Shown one piece after another: positions 24,036 through 31,984 of a stretch of 49,125 bases of DNA. Position numbers and translations under genes: made by a program. Within the stretch, counting starts at the first letter, position 1; each line of letters starts with the position of its first letter. This DNA is from Syntrophus sp. PtaU1.Bin005 (GTDB lineage Bacteria; Desulfobacterota; Syntrophia; Syntrophales; Syntrophaceae). The notes under the pieces were generated by a model, which ran no database searches, was not told the DNA's origin, and was given only the letters and a program-made list of their open reading frames with translations. Location of the stretch: NCBI GenBank assembly GCA_002067745.1, contig MVRU01000012.1:1-49125 (forward strand), written 5' to 3'.

Positions 24036-25967
24036 TCAAAAGCGATTTAGAACACCACCGGCCAGGAGAATTTTTTTCTGTCGGTTGGTAAGCTCGAAGG
24101 CCACTTCCATCGAGGTCCCCCCTGTATCGTTTAAAAGGCGCACTCGGTCCCCATCGACAAGGGAGCTCCGGATATCCGGGAACAGCAGTCTGTCCCCATC
24201 GGCCAGGCGGTCATAGTCCTCCTCGTCGAGGAAGGTAAGAGGCAGGATACCGAAGTTGATCAGGTTGGCCGCATGGATGCGCTCAAAAGACTTGGCGAGG
24301 ATCGCCTTGACACCCACATACATGGGGCAGATTGCGGCGTGCTCCCTCGAGGAGCCCTGACCATAGGATGTTCCGGCCACAATGATGTTGGAATGGCCGG
24401 ATTCCTTGATCTGCATGGCCCGCCGGAAAAAGGTATGATCAACGATCTCGAACAGGTATTCCGCGTATTTCGGTATATTGGAGCGGTATTTCATCCGTTC
24501 GCCCGCGGGAATGATGTGATCCGTCGTAATGTGATCTCCCACCTTCAGCGTGACGATGCCGTCCAGGGAATCCGGGAGGGGTTCGTTGGCCGGCGGAGGG
24601 CCGATGTTTGGGCCCCGGTAAATGGGGGCTCCGGCGGCGCTCTCGGGATCCATCGGCTCGATGATCAACCGGTCGTCCACATGAAACCGCTCAGGCAGAG
24701 AGATGTCGGGGTAGGGGAGATTCAGATCGCGGGGATCCGTGAGATGGCCGGTGAGAACGGCTGCCGCTGCCGACTCGGGGCTGGCCAGATAGACCTGGGC
24801 GTCCCTCGTTCCAGAGCGTCCGAAAAAGTTGCGGTTGGAGGTGCGCAGGGATGCAGAGCCTGACGGCGGGCTCTGGCTGTTGCCGATGCAGAAGCCACAG
24901 GCATTCTCCATGAGTCTGGCCCCCGCGGCAAGCAGATCGGCAAGGTAACCGTCCCGGGCCAGATTTTCCAGAACCTGCTTTGATCCGGGTGCAATGATGA
25001 AGCTGACATCGGGATGGGCCACTGTGCCCTTCAGGATTTTCGCGGCGGTTGCCAGATCCTTGTAGGAGGAATTGGTGCAGCTTCCCAGGCAGACCTGCCG
25101 GATCGGGACGGGTTCGCAGTCCCTGATCCGCGCGATATTGCCCGGGCTGTGGGGCATCGCCGTCAGCGGTTCCAGCTTCGAAAGGTCGATTTCCACAACA
25201 CGGTCGTATTGTGCGCCGTGATCCGCCGCAAATTCAAGCCAGTCCTCCTCCCGCTGCTGGGCTTTCAGAAAACGCAGGGTCATTGCGTCACTTGGGAAAA
25301 TAGATGTTGTGACGCCGCATTCCGCCCCCATGTTGGTGATGGTTGCCCGTTCCGGAACGGACAGGGTTTCCACACCGGGGCCTCCATACTCGAAGACAGA
25401 CCCCACATTTCCCTTGGTCCCGAAAAGATCGAGCACTTTCAGGATGATGTCCTTTGCCGAGACCCAGGGCTGAAGATGCCCTTCCAGGTGGATGTTGATG
25501 ACTCTTGGGCAGGTCAGATAAAAAGGCTCGCCCGCCATGGCCAGGGCCACATCCAGGCCTCCGGCGCCGATGGCGATCATTCCCAGGGCTCCGCCTGTGG
25601 GAGTGTGGCTGTCGGAACCGATGAGGGTTTTGCCCGGCCTGCCGAAACGCTCCAGATGAACCTGGTGGCAGATGCCGTTTCCAGCCCTGGAAAAATAAAG
25701 GCCGAATTTTTCGGCAACGCTCTGAAGATATCGATGGTCGTCGGCGTTCTCGAATCCGATCTGCACCGTATTGTGATCCACATAACTGACGGACAATTCG
25801 GTCTTGACCCTGGGGACATGCATGGATTCAAACTGGAGATAGGCCATGGTCCCCGTTGCATCCTGGGTCAGGGTTTGATCGATCCGAATGCTTATTTCCC
25901 TTCCCGGGATGCAGGTTCCTGAAACAAGGTGATGTTCGAGAATTTTCTGCGTCAGGGTTTTTTTCAT
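24036..25967 (-). CDS. acn: aconitate hydratase (Aquifex type)
   Basis: A 643-residue 4Fe-4S aconitase converting citrate to isocitrate through cis-aconitate. Cluster ligands are visible at Cys297 (L-G-S-C-T-N-S) and Cys357/Cys360 (N-A-C-G-F-C-I-G-N). The substrate motif S-D-S-H-T-P-T-G-G-A-L-G is at 118-129, and the swivelling C-terminal domain carries G-Q-G-S-S-R-E-H-A. The short length and C-G-F-C in place of C-G-P-C fit the monomeric Aquifex-type group, not AcnA or AcnB. It leads the acn-icd pair. No citrate synthase is in the window. Confidence 0.92.
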   Translation of the reverse strand: MKKTLTQKILEHHLVSGTCIPGREISIRIDQTLTQDATGTMAYLQFESMHVPRVKTELSVSYVDHNTVQIGFENADDHRYLQSVAEKFGLYFSRAGNGICHQVHLERFGRPGKTLIGSDSHTPTGGALGMIAIGAGGLDVALAMAGEPFYLTCPRVINIHLEGHLQPWVSAKDIILKVLDLFGTKGNVGSVFEYGGPGVETLSVPERATITNMGAECGVTTSIFPSDAMTLRFLKAQQREEDWLEFAADHGAQYDRVVEIDLSKLEPLTAMPHSPGNIARIRDCEPVPIRQVCLGSCTNSSYKDLATAAKILKGTVAHPDVSFIIAPGSKQVLENLARDGYLADLLAAGARLMENACGFCIGNSQSPPSGSASLRTSNRNFFGRSGTRDAQVYLASPESAAAAVLTGHLTDPRDLNLPYPDISLPERFHVDDRLIIEPMDPESAAGAPIYRGPNIGPPPANEPLPDSLDGIVTLKVGDHITTDHIIPAGERMKYRSNIPKYAEYLFEIVDHTFFRRAMQIKESGHSNIIVAGTSYGQGSSREHAAICPMYVGVKAILAKSFERIHAANLINFGILPLTFLDEEDYDRLADGDRLLFPDIRSSLVDGDRVRLLNDTGGTSMEVAFELTNRQKKILLAGGVLNRF

Positions 25968-26054
25968 AGGAGAACGTTTCCCCAGATTTTTCAGGTATTT
26001 TTTTCCAAATGAACCATCCCGCGAGTTCCTTGTTCTCAGGGGGACAGGAGGATC

Positions 26055-26111
26055 ACAGAACGGCGGTTGCCCGCAGGACCTTCCGGGCCGCAGAGGGGTG
26101 ACCCGTTCTGT
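26055..26111. repeat. inverted repeat in the acn leader
   Basis: ACAGAACGG (26055-26063) and CCGTTCTGT (26103-26111) are perfect complements. A smaller inner stem (GCCCG...CGGGC) lies between them. It is 90-145 bases ahead of acn. There is no T run on the minus strand, so it is more likely a leader structure than a terminator; on the plus strand it is followed by CTCTTTTT. Confidence 0.45.
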
Positions 26112-26257
26112 CCGCTCTTTTTCGGGAACGAAGGGATGAACAAGGATAACACTACGAAACTTCTAGTAAATTTAATGGTATTATCCCGAAAAATCAATAA
26201 AATAATTTCCGGATGCGTACGCCTCTGGAGAAGACCTTATTCCTGCCAACCCGCATG

Positions 26258-26294
26258 AAAAAAAAGCACCGGAACCAGGATAGGATTCCGATGC
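26258..26294 (-). terminator. intrinsic terminator after the NlpC/P60 gene
   Basis: On the minus strand an 11-bp stem with two G-U pairs (arms 26284-26294 and 26266-26276) and a 7-base loop is followed directly by eight T. It lies about 70 bases after the stop codon. This is the clearest terminator in the window. Confidence 0.85.
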
Positions 26295-26362
26295 CCGATA
26301 TTTCCGCTATGACACCGCTTTTTTTCGACCTGTTTGTTCAGAAGGAGGAAGTCTTCTCTCCG

Positions 26363-27385
26363 TCAGGATACGTCGCGTTCATCCGACTGGACGTTTTTCA
26401 TTCCCTTAACCCGAACCGCTTTGATGAAGCGCTGGTTGTAGTATGGTTTATCCAGGCTGTCGATCCGTACATGTTTCCCGGAACGGCCTGAAGAGGCATG
26501 GATGAACTCGTTGTTTCCAATATAGATGCCCACATGGCCGAAAGCCCTCCGGGTGTTGAAAAAAACGAGATCGCCCTCTTCGAGGTCACTTTTTGCCACG
26601 CGCACCCCCATGCGGGACTGTTCCCTTGCCGTCCTCGGTAACTTGACATCAAAGAACTGGTAAACCTTGGCAACGAAAGCCGAGCAGTCTATGCCCCGAA
26701 CGGACGATCCGCCGAACCTGTAGGGCGTCCCGAGAAATCCCTTGACGACCCGCACAAAGATCTGCCTTTCTTTCGGGCTGTTCCATTTTCCCATCAGCTG
26801 GGTGCTGGCTTCCTTGTCCCTCTCGACGGACGTCCAATCCTCGTCAGGGATTTCCCCTTCCTCGGCATCCTCCTCGGGATAAAGCTCGTTATCCTCAACA
26901 TCAAGGGCCATCACCACTCGAGGGCCCTTGTTCTCTTTTACAGCTGACGGGACGGATTGACGTTTGGCAAGAATCAGCTTCTGTCCGGTTTTTATGGTGC
27001 TGTTCCGCATCCCGTTCAAGCCCTTGAGCTCTGCGATGGAGATACCGGACTTTTTGGCAATGCTCTGGAGTGTGTCGCCTCGTTTGACGGTATAGGAATC
27101 GGCTTTGGATTTAGTGCTTGTATTGGATCTGGCGACGGTATGTTTTGAAGATTTCTTTGATGGGGATTGTGAGACTGTGAGATGCTGACCGGGTTTCAGG
27201 GCTGGCTTCTTTAGCCCATTCATCCGCATCAGATCTTTAATGGGCACCCCGAACTGGCTCGAAATCTTTGAAAGCGTATCGCCGTTTTTTACTTTGTAGG
27301 TTTCTTTTGAAAGCCCTTCCTGAGAAAGGCCCAGTACGAACAGGAACGTAAGTCCCATCCAAAAGAAAATCCGTCGTTTTGTCAT
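26363..27385 (-). CDS. LysM-NlpC/P60 cell-wall endopeptidase
   Basis: A 340-residue exported peptidoglycan hydrolase. After a signal peptide (M-T-K-R-R-I-F-F-W-M-G-L) come two LysM modules (about 29-71 and 98-140). An acidic linker (E-E-D-A-E-E-G-E-I-P-D-E-D) follows, then an NlpC/P60 domain with catalytic Cys234 in G-I-D-C-S-A-F-V, His284 in A-F-G-H-V-G-I-Y, and a third polar residue at His296. Such enzymes cut stem peptides, typically between D-Glu and the diamino acid. The ATG at 27385 is chosen over an upstream frame start at 27421 because AAGGAGGT precedes it. It has its own terminator and stands apart from acn. Confidence 0.92.
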   Translation of the reverse strand: MTKRRIFFWMGLTFLFVLGLSQEGLSKETYKVKNGDTLSKISSQFGVPIKDLMRMNGLKKPALKPGQHLTVSQSPSKKSSKHTVARSNTSTKSKADSYTVKRGDTLQSIAKKSGISIAELKGLNGMRNSTIKTGQKLILAKRQSVPSAVKENKGPRVVMALDVEDNELYPEEDAEEGEIPDEDWTSVERDKEASTQLMGKWNSPKERQIFVRVVKGFLGTPYRFGGSSVRGIDCSAFVAKVYQFFDVKLPRTAREQSRMGVRVAKSDLEEGDLVFFNTRRAFGHVGIYIGNNEFIHASSGRSGKHVRIDSLDKPYYNQRFIKAVRVKGMKNVQSDERDVS

Positions 27386-27692
27386 GAAGTACCTCCTTAG
27401 TCTATTCGGGGGCTGCCCCACTATCTAACGATGCACAGATTTTAGCCTTGGACGACAAACTGTACACTGTGAAATTCATCACCATTTATAGAAATACGTG
27501 GAAATAGTCAAATTTTTTTTTAGAATTTTATCTGTTCATAAAAAAATAATGAATAATCACCATCATTTAGTTCTTTAAAAATAAAAGGGAATACGATAAG
27601 AGGTGTCCATTGACATCCCAAAATAATTGTGACGTGTATAAAGCAAATAGTGAGCCAATATATGAATATGATCTTCTGAAAAGGGAGCGGCC
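27386..27692. other. A+T-rich divergent region between NlpC/P60 and mtgA
   Basis: Strongly A+T-rich (27500-27670) compared with the rest of the window, as expected for promoters. TTGACA at about 27611 is a -35 candidate for mtgA, but the nearest -10-like sequence (TGTATA) is 19 bases away. No gene is supported. Confidence 0.4.
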
Positions 27693-28616
27693 ATGATGAA
27701 AAAGATGTTCCTTCTGATCCCGGCATTCCTTGTTGTCGGACTTCTGATCCATACCGTCAGTTATTTTTTTTACCCGGATGTCACCACCTTGAAAAAAGAA
27801 AATCCGGCAAAAACAGCGTTCATGAAATTTCGCGAAGAGGAATGGAGAAACCAGGGGAAGGATAAGGCAATTGAGCAAAAATGGGTCAGGCTTTCCCGCA
27901 TTTCCCCGCTTGTCATCAAGGCGGTCATCATCTCGGAGGACGATAAGTTCTGGCATCACGAAGGCTTTGATTACGAGGCTCTTCAGAAAGCCTTCGAAGA
28001 GGATCTCAAGAAGAGAACATTCAAGGTGGGGGGGAGCACCATCAGCCAGCAGCTGGCCAAAAATCTCTATCTTTCCCCGTCCAAGAATCCCATCCGGAAA
28101 ATCAAGGAGGCCATTTTAACCTGGCGGATTGAGAACACCCTGTCCAAGAAGAGGATCATTGAACTCTACCTCAATGTGGCCGAGTGGGGGGAGGGAATCT
28201 TCGGGATTGAAGCTGCAGCCCGCAAATATTATGGGAAATCGGCCTCGGCATTGTCGGCGCGCGAAGCGGCGGCTCTGGCCGCTGTTCTTCCCAATCCCAG
28301 GAGATACCACCCTCTGGGGTCTTCAAAATATGTTCGGAATCGTTCTGAAAGAATTTACCGGATCATGGTCAGGCGCGGGATCATTATTCCAGAGTACGAG
28401 GCCGTTATGAAGGAACCCGAGGAAGCACCCGCGGAAGATCCAGCCGTTCCGGAAAGCCCGGCGGAACTGCCGACCGGGACGGAAAATCCGGTCGAGGAGC
28501 TCAAGGAGCCGTCTTTCGAAGAGGCGAAACAAGCCGGTGAGGGAAAAACGGAGCCTTTCGGGACGGCCGAGGGCCTGGAAAAGCCTGAAGCGTCGGCAGC
28601 GGAAGAGGATCGCTAG
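27693..28616 (+). CDS. mtgA: monofunctional peptidoglycan glycosyltransferase
   Basis: A 307-residue family-51 glycosyltransferase that polymerises lipid II into glycan strands. An N-terminal membrane anchor (M-F-L-L-I-P-A-F-L-V-V-G-L-L-I) is followed by the catalytic motifs S-E-D-D-K-F-W-H-H-E-G-F-D (catalytic Glu), G-G-S-T-I-S-Q-Q-L-A-K-N, and E-L-Y-L-N-V-A-E-W-G. Compared with E. coli MtgA (242 residues) it carries a C-terminal tail of about 70 residues rich in Glu, Pro and Ala. This tail is probably disordered. No transpeptidase domain follows. Two adjacent ATGs are possible starts, with AAGGGAG upstream. Confidence 0.9.
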   Translation: MMKKMFLLIPAFLVVGLLIHTVSYFFYPDVTTLKKENPAKTAFMKFREEEWRNQGKDKAIEQKWVRLSRISPLVIKAVIISEDDKFWHHEGFDYEALQKAFEEDLKKRTFKVGGSTISQQLAKNLYLSPSKNPIRKIKEAILTWRIENTLSKKRIIELYLNVAEWGEGIFGIEAAARKYYGKSASALSAREAAALAAVLPNPRRYHPLGSSKYVRNRSERIYRIMVRRGIIIPEYEAVMKEPEEAPAEDPAVPESPAELPTGTENPVEELKEPSFEEAKQAGEGKTEPFGTAEGLEKPEASAAEEDR

Positions 28617-28945
28617 GGGAGGGCCATGGCTCATTCCGTCGATGTACACGTTGCCTGATCGTGTTGAAGGAGGCCGTCAACCCTTTCCATCTTCGTGATC
28701 GCTCGTATTCCTGGCCTTTCCGGATCCGGAGTCCTCATTGGAGGGAGATGAAATTCCGTGCCGAAGAACCAAGGGAAGGAAGTGTAACCTCCAAACGTTT
28801 CATCCCCGGGCTCCCTTCGCCGGCAGAAAACAAGGAGGCGATCCTGCAGGGCAATGACCGGGCCACGTTCCGTGCCGGCGGTCTCAGCCGGATCAACCAG
28901 AATTGTCTTGACTTGGGGAACGGATTTATGAGTATGAAGGTTACG
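28617..28945. other. gap between convergent mtgA and nikR
   Basis: About 330 bases between stop codons. A plus-strand frame at 28661-28975 has no domain or ribosome binding site and runs into nikR. I see no strong terminator hairpin. Confidence 0.4.
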
Positions 28946-29365
28946 TTACCGCTGTGCGATCCAGCCGATGCCTGAAATGCTCAAAGATCCGTGCTTTACG
29001 CCTTTGAGGGCCTTCAGCGCGTTGGAAAGATTGCTGATGATTGTGGAGCTTCCCTTGACGGCGATGATCTCCAGGCAGTTGTCGTGGTCCAGATGAATAT
29101 GCTGCGTCGACGTGATCACATCCTGGAAATCGTGCTGAACATCAATGATTCTGTTCAGCAGATCCCGCTGGTGATGGTCGTAGGTGTAGGTAATAGAACC
29201 GGCAACTTCGTGATCTTCCGCCCATTCCTTCTTCAGCAGTTCCTGGCGGATCAAATCGCGGATGGCTTCTGAACGGTTCGTATACCCCTGTTCTTCAATC
29301 CGTTGATCGAACTGTTTGAGCAGGGTTTTTTCCAGTGAAACCCCGAATCTGACGATCTCAGCCAT
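28946..29365 (-). CDS. nikR: nickel-responsive regulator NikR
   Basis: A 139-residue ribbon-helix-helix repressor with a C-terminal ACT-like nickel-sensing domain. The RHH part is R-F-G-V-S-L-E-K-T-L-L-K-Q-F-D and N-R-S-E-A-I-R-D-L-I-R. The square-planar nickel site is complete: His89 and His91 in Q-H-I-H-L-D-H, Cys97 in D-N-C-L-E, and His78 corresponding to the ligand from the facing subunit. Length matches the family. It has a good promoter of its own and is divergent from larC-larB-yjbQ. NikR usually represses nickel uptake genes; here the adjacent targets may be nickel cofactor genes, which is inference. I could not find a clear NikR box. Confidence 0.93.
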   Translation of the reverse strand: MAEIVRFGVSLEKTLLKQFDQRIEEQGYTNRSEAIRDLIRQELLKKEWAEDHEVAGSITYTYDHHQRDLLNRIIDVQHDFQDVITSTQHIHLDHDNCLEIIAVKGSSTIISNLSNALKALKGVKHGSLSISGIGWIAQR

Positions 29366-29397
29366 GTTCTTTTCCCCTGAATTTGGATTGTTTTTGC

Positions 29398-29427
29398 TTT
29401 ATAGCGCTTAATAGGATCGTCCGTCAA
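29398..29427 (-). promoter_or_regulatory. sigma-70 promoter for nikR
   Basis: On the minus strand TTGACG (29427-29422) and TATAAA (29403-29398) are separated by 18 bases, and the nikR start is about 32 bases downstream. An AGCGCT palindrome lies within the spacer next to the -10 box. Confidence 0.5.
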
Positions 29428-29586
29428 ATTGATTGTAGTTGAGCAGTCCCCTGTCTGCCTCCGTATCCCGATGACCGGCAGAAATTCAGCAACCGTGCCG
29501 CAGAAAACGGACGGGCAGGGGAAAGGGCATTTCTTCAATGGAACGATCGGGAAAACGATCCAGAACATCCATGGCGGAAGGTGATC

Positions 29587-30783
29587 ATGAAAGTCTTGTA
29601 TTATGACTGCTTCTCCGGGATCAGCGGCGACATGAATCTGGGTGCCATGCTCGATCTCGGTGTGGACCCGTCCTATCTTCTCGATGAGCTCAAAAAGATC
29701 CGGATCGGCTCCTATGAAATTCAAATTCAGCAGGATCAGCGGCGCGGCATTGCCGGGACACGATTCGAGGTGCTCACTTCCAGGGAGGATTCTTCCCGGC
29801 ACGAAAGAAATTACAGGGATATCAGCAGGCTGATCCAGGAAAGTGATCTGTCTGAAGAGGTGAAGGATCTTTCACTTCGTCTTTTTCTGAAAATCGGCGA
29901 GGCGGAAGCCAGGGTGCATGGATGCACCCTGGAAGAAATTCACTTCCATGAAGTCGGAGCGGTCGATTCCATCATCGATGTGGTCGGTGCCGCCCTGTGC
30001 CTGGATTACTTGAAAGCGGACCGGGTGCTTTCATCGGCCGTGGAGCTGGGTGGCGGGGTCGTCCGGTGCGCCCACGGGATTCTTCCGGTTCCGGCTCCGG
30101 CAACCATTGAGATGCTCAAGGGTATTCCCGTAACGTCCGGAGCTGTTCCCTTTGAGATGACCACGCCAACCGGCGCGGCCATCCTTGCCGTCACGGTCCA
30201 TTCCTTTACGGACAGGATGAATTTTACACCGCAGAAAATCGGTTACGGGATCGGGACGCGAGATACGGAGATCCCCAATGTCCTGCGCCTGTACCTTGGC
30301 GAACTTGAAGAAGATGAACCGGGAGATGATGCGGCACAGGAGGACGCCTGGCTGGTGGAATGCAACATCGATGATATGAATCCCGAACTCTACGAGGAGG
30401 TTATGGACGCCCTGCTGGAAAAGGGGGCCCGGGATGTCTATCTGACGCCGATCCTCATGAAGAAGTCACGTCCCGCGGTGACACTCAGCATCATCTGCGA
30501 CAGCCGCCGGAAAAAGGACATGGAAGAGGTCCTGTGGTATCAGACGACCACGTTCGGGCTGCGGTCCTGCCCGATTGCCAAGACCATGCTGAAGCGGGAG
30601 CTTTCCGAAGTGGAAACCCCATATGGCCCTGTGACCATGAAGCACGGCTTTTTCCGGGGCCGAAAAATCAAATCAAAACCGGAGTACGCGGATTGTAAAA
30701 GGATCGCCAGGGAAAAGGGCGTGAGCATCAGAGAAGTTCTGGAGATGCTGGCTTCTGGAGTCCCTGGAAAGGGAACCGGTTGA
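29587..30783 (+). CDS. larC: LarC, nickel insertion into the nickel-pincer cofactor
   Basis: LarC inserts nickel into pyridinium-3,5-bisthiocarboxylic acid mononucleotide, completing the NPN cofactor of lactate racemase and related enzymes. The 398-residue sequence shows the family opening Y-Y-D-C-F-S-G-I-S-G-D-M-N-L-G-A, then F-H-E-V-G-A-V-D-S-I-I-D, P-V-P-A-P-A-T, and C-N-I-D-D-M-N-P-E. LarC of Lactiplantibacillus plantarum needs a programmed frameshift joining two parts; here it is one continuous frame. The ATG at 29587 fits the AAGG ribosome binding site better than the GTG at 29581. larB follows after 24 bases. The gene is divergent from nikR. Confidence 0.92.
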   Translation: MKVLYYDCFSGISGDMNLGAMLDLGVDPSYLLDELKKIRIGSYEIQIQQDQRRGIAGTRFEVLTSREDSSRHERNYRDISRLIQESDLSEEVKDLSLRLFLKIGEAEARVHGCTLEEIHFHEVGAVDSIIDVVGAALCLDYLKADRVLSSAVELGGGVVRCAHGILPVPAPATIEMLKGIPVTSGAVPFEMTTPTGAAILAVTVHSFTDRMNFTPQKIGYGIGTRDTEIPNVLRLYLGELEEDEPGDDAAQEDAWLVECNIDDMNPELYEEVMDALLEKGARDVYLTPILMKKSRPAVTLSIICDSRRKKDMEEVLWYQTTTFGLRSCPIAKTMLKRELSEVETPYGPVTMKHGFFRGRKIKSKPEYADCKRIAREKGVSIREVLEMLASGVPGKGTG

Positions 30784-30807
30784 CGCAAGGGACGGAGATC
30801 AGAAACG

Positions 30808-31548
30808 ATGGAAGCAATCCGGGACATTCTCGAAAAAGTGAAGGCCGGAACTGTCGGGGTTGATGAAGGCCTCGGCCTGTTGAAAGGCCAGTTCTACCAT
30901 GATGTCGGTTGTGCGAAGGTTGACCTCCACCGGGAAAGACGCGTCGGCTATCCGGAGGTCATTTACTGTGCAGGCAAGACATCCGGGCAGGTCACAGCGA
31001 TTCTGAAGGCGATGCTGGAACGGGAGGTCAATATCCTTGCAACGCGGGCCAGCCGGGAGCTGTATCAGGAGATTCGGGAAATCTGCCCCGACGCCCGTTA
31101 CTCCCCCCTGGCCGGAGCCGTTACCATCAGGCGGAAAGAGGTCAAAGCCCCTCCCGGTTATATCGCCCTTGTTACTGCCGGGACCTCCGACCTGCCTGTT
31201 GCCGAAGAGGCCGCTGTGACGGCTGAACTCTTCGGCAATCGTGTTGAACGGATCGTCGATGTGGGTGTTGCCGGCGTTCATCGACTCTTCTTCAATCTGG
31301 AAACGATCCGGGGTGCCCGCGTGGTCATCGTCGTAGCCGGAATGGAAGGGGCCCTTCCCAGCCTCGTAGGGGGCCTGGTGGACAAACCTGTCATTGCCGT
31401 TCCCACAAGCGTCGGCTACGGGGCAAGCTTTCATGGCCTTTCCGCTCTTCTTGCCATGCTCAACAGCTGTGCCAGCGGTGTGAGTGTCGTCAATATCGAC
31501 AATGGTTATGGCGCCGGCTACATTGCCAGCATGATCAACAACCTGTAA
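30808..31548 (+). CDS. larB: LarB, first enzyme of nickel-pincer cofactor synthesis
   Basis: LarB carboxylates and hydrolyses nicotinic acid adenine dinucleotide to pyridinium-3,5-biscarboxylic acid mononucleotide. The 246-residue protein has a helical N-terminus and a PurE-like C-terminal domain (L-V-T-A-G-T-S-D-L-P-V-A-E-E-A, V-V-I-V-V-A-G-M-E-G-A-L-P-S, and A-V-P-T-S-V-G-Y-G). This is the family pattern. It sits between larC and yjbQ in one operon. LarE, the sulfur-transfer step, and LarA, the racemase, are not seen in the window. Confidence 0.92.
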   Translation: MEAIRDILEKVKAGTVGVDEGLGLLKGQFYHDVGCAKVDLHRERRVGYPEVIYCAGKTSGQVTAILKAMLEREVNILATRASRELYQEIREICPDARYSPLAGAVTIRRKEVKAPPGYIALVTAGTSDLPVAEEAAVTAELFGNRVERIVDVGVAGVHRLFFNLETIRGARVVIVVAGMEGALPSLVGGLVDKPVIAVPTSVGYGASFHGLSALLAMLNSCASGVSVVNIDNGYGAGYIASMINNL

Positions 31549-31561
31549 GGGGGGGAGACGA

Positions 31562-31966
31562 ATGAAATCCATTTCTGTCCGGACGGTCCGACGCACCGAG
31601 ATGATCGACATCACCGGCCGAATTCAGGCGGCGGTCCAGGAAAGTCGACTTCAGGACGGCATGTGTCTCGTGTTCGTTCCTCATACGACCGCTGCCGTCA
31701 CCATCAATGAAAATGCCGATCCCGCCGTAGCCGGGGATATCCTGATGGGGCTGCAGAAGCTCATTCCCTGCGACGACCCTCAATACCGGCACGCGGAAGG
31801 CAACTCCGACGCCCATCTCAAGACATCGCTGGTGGGTTCTTCGGAAATGGTGCCGGTCGAAAACGGCCGCCTGGTTCTTGGAACCTGGCAGTCCCTTTTC
31901 TTCTGCGAGTTTGATGGACCGAGAACACGAAAAGTTCTCGTGAAAACATTCGGTTGCCTGCCCTGA
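31562..31966 (+). CDS. yjbQ: YjbQ family (UPF0047) protein
   Basis: A 134-residue protein of the YjbQ family, reported to have weak thiamine-phosphate synthase activity whose physiological role is unclear. Typical features are F-V-P-H-T-T-A-A-V-T-I-N-E-N-A-D-P, H-A-E-G-N-S-D-A-H-L-K-T-S and L-G-T-W-Q-S-L-F-F-C-E-F-D-G-P-R. The two His-containing motifs probably form the conserved pocket. It starts 13 bases after larB with AGGGGGGGAG upstream, so it is co-transcribed. A link to NPN cofactor synthesis is suggested only by this proximity. Confidence 0.9.
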   Translation: MKSISVRTVRRTEMIDITGRIQAAVQESRLQDGMCLVFVPHTTAAVTINENADPAVAGDILMGLQKLIPCDDPQYRHAEGNSDAHLKTSLVGSSEMVPVENGRLVLGTWQSLFFCEFDGPRTRKVLVKTFGCLP

Positions 31967-31984
31967 TCCGGGCGGCGGAGGGGA

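Larger units (their letters stand above)
25968..26362. other. gap between acn and the NlpC/P60 gene
   Basis: Contains the NlpC/P60 terminator at 26258-26294, an A+T-rich stretch at about 26145-26210 that probably holds the acn promoter, and a large inverted repeat at 26055-26111. Short frames here are not supported. Confidence 0.5.

Noticed and set aside
25014-25922. 302-codon plus-strand frame opposite aconitase
   Set aside because: Antisense to a clear aconitase with cluster motifs; no recognisable product.
28661-28975. 104-codon frame between mtgA and nikR
   Set aside because: Overlaps the nikR end on the other strand and has no family or start signal.
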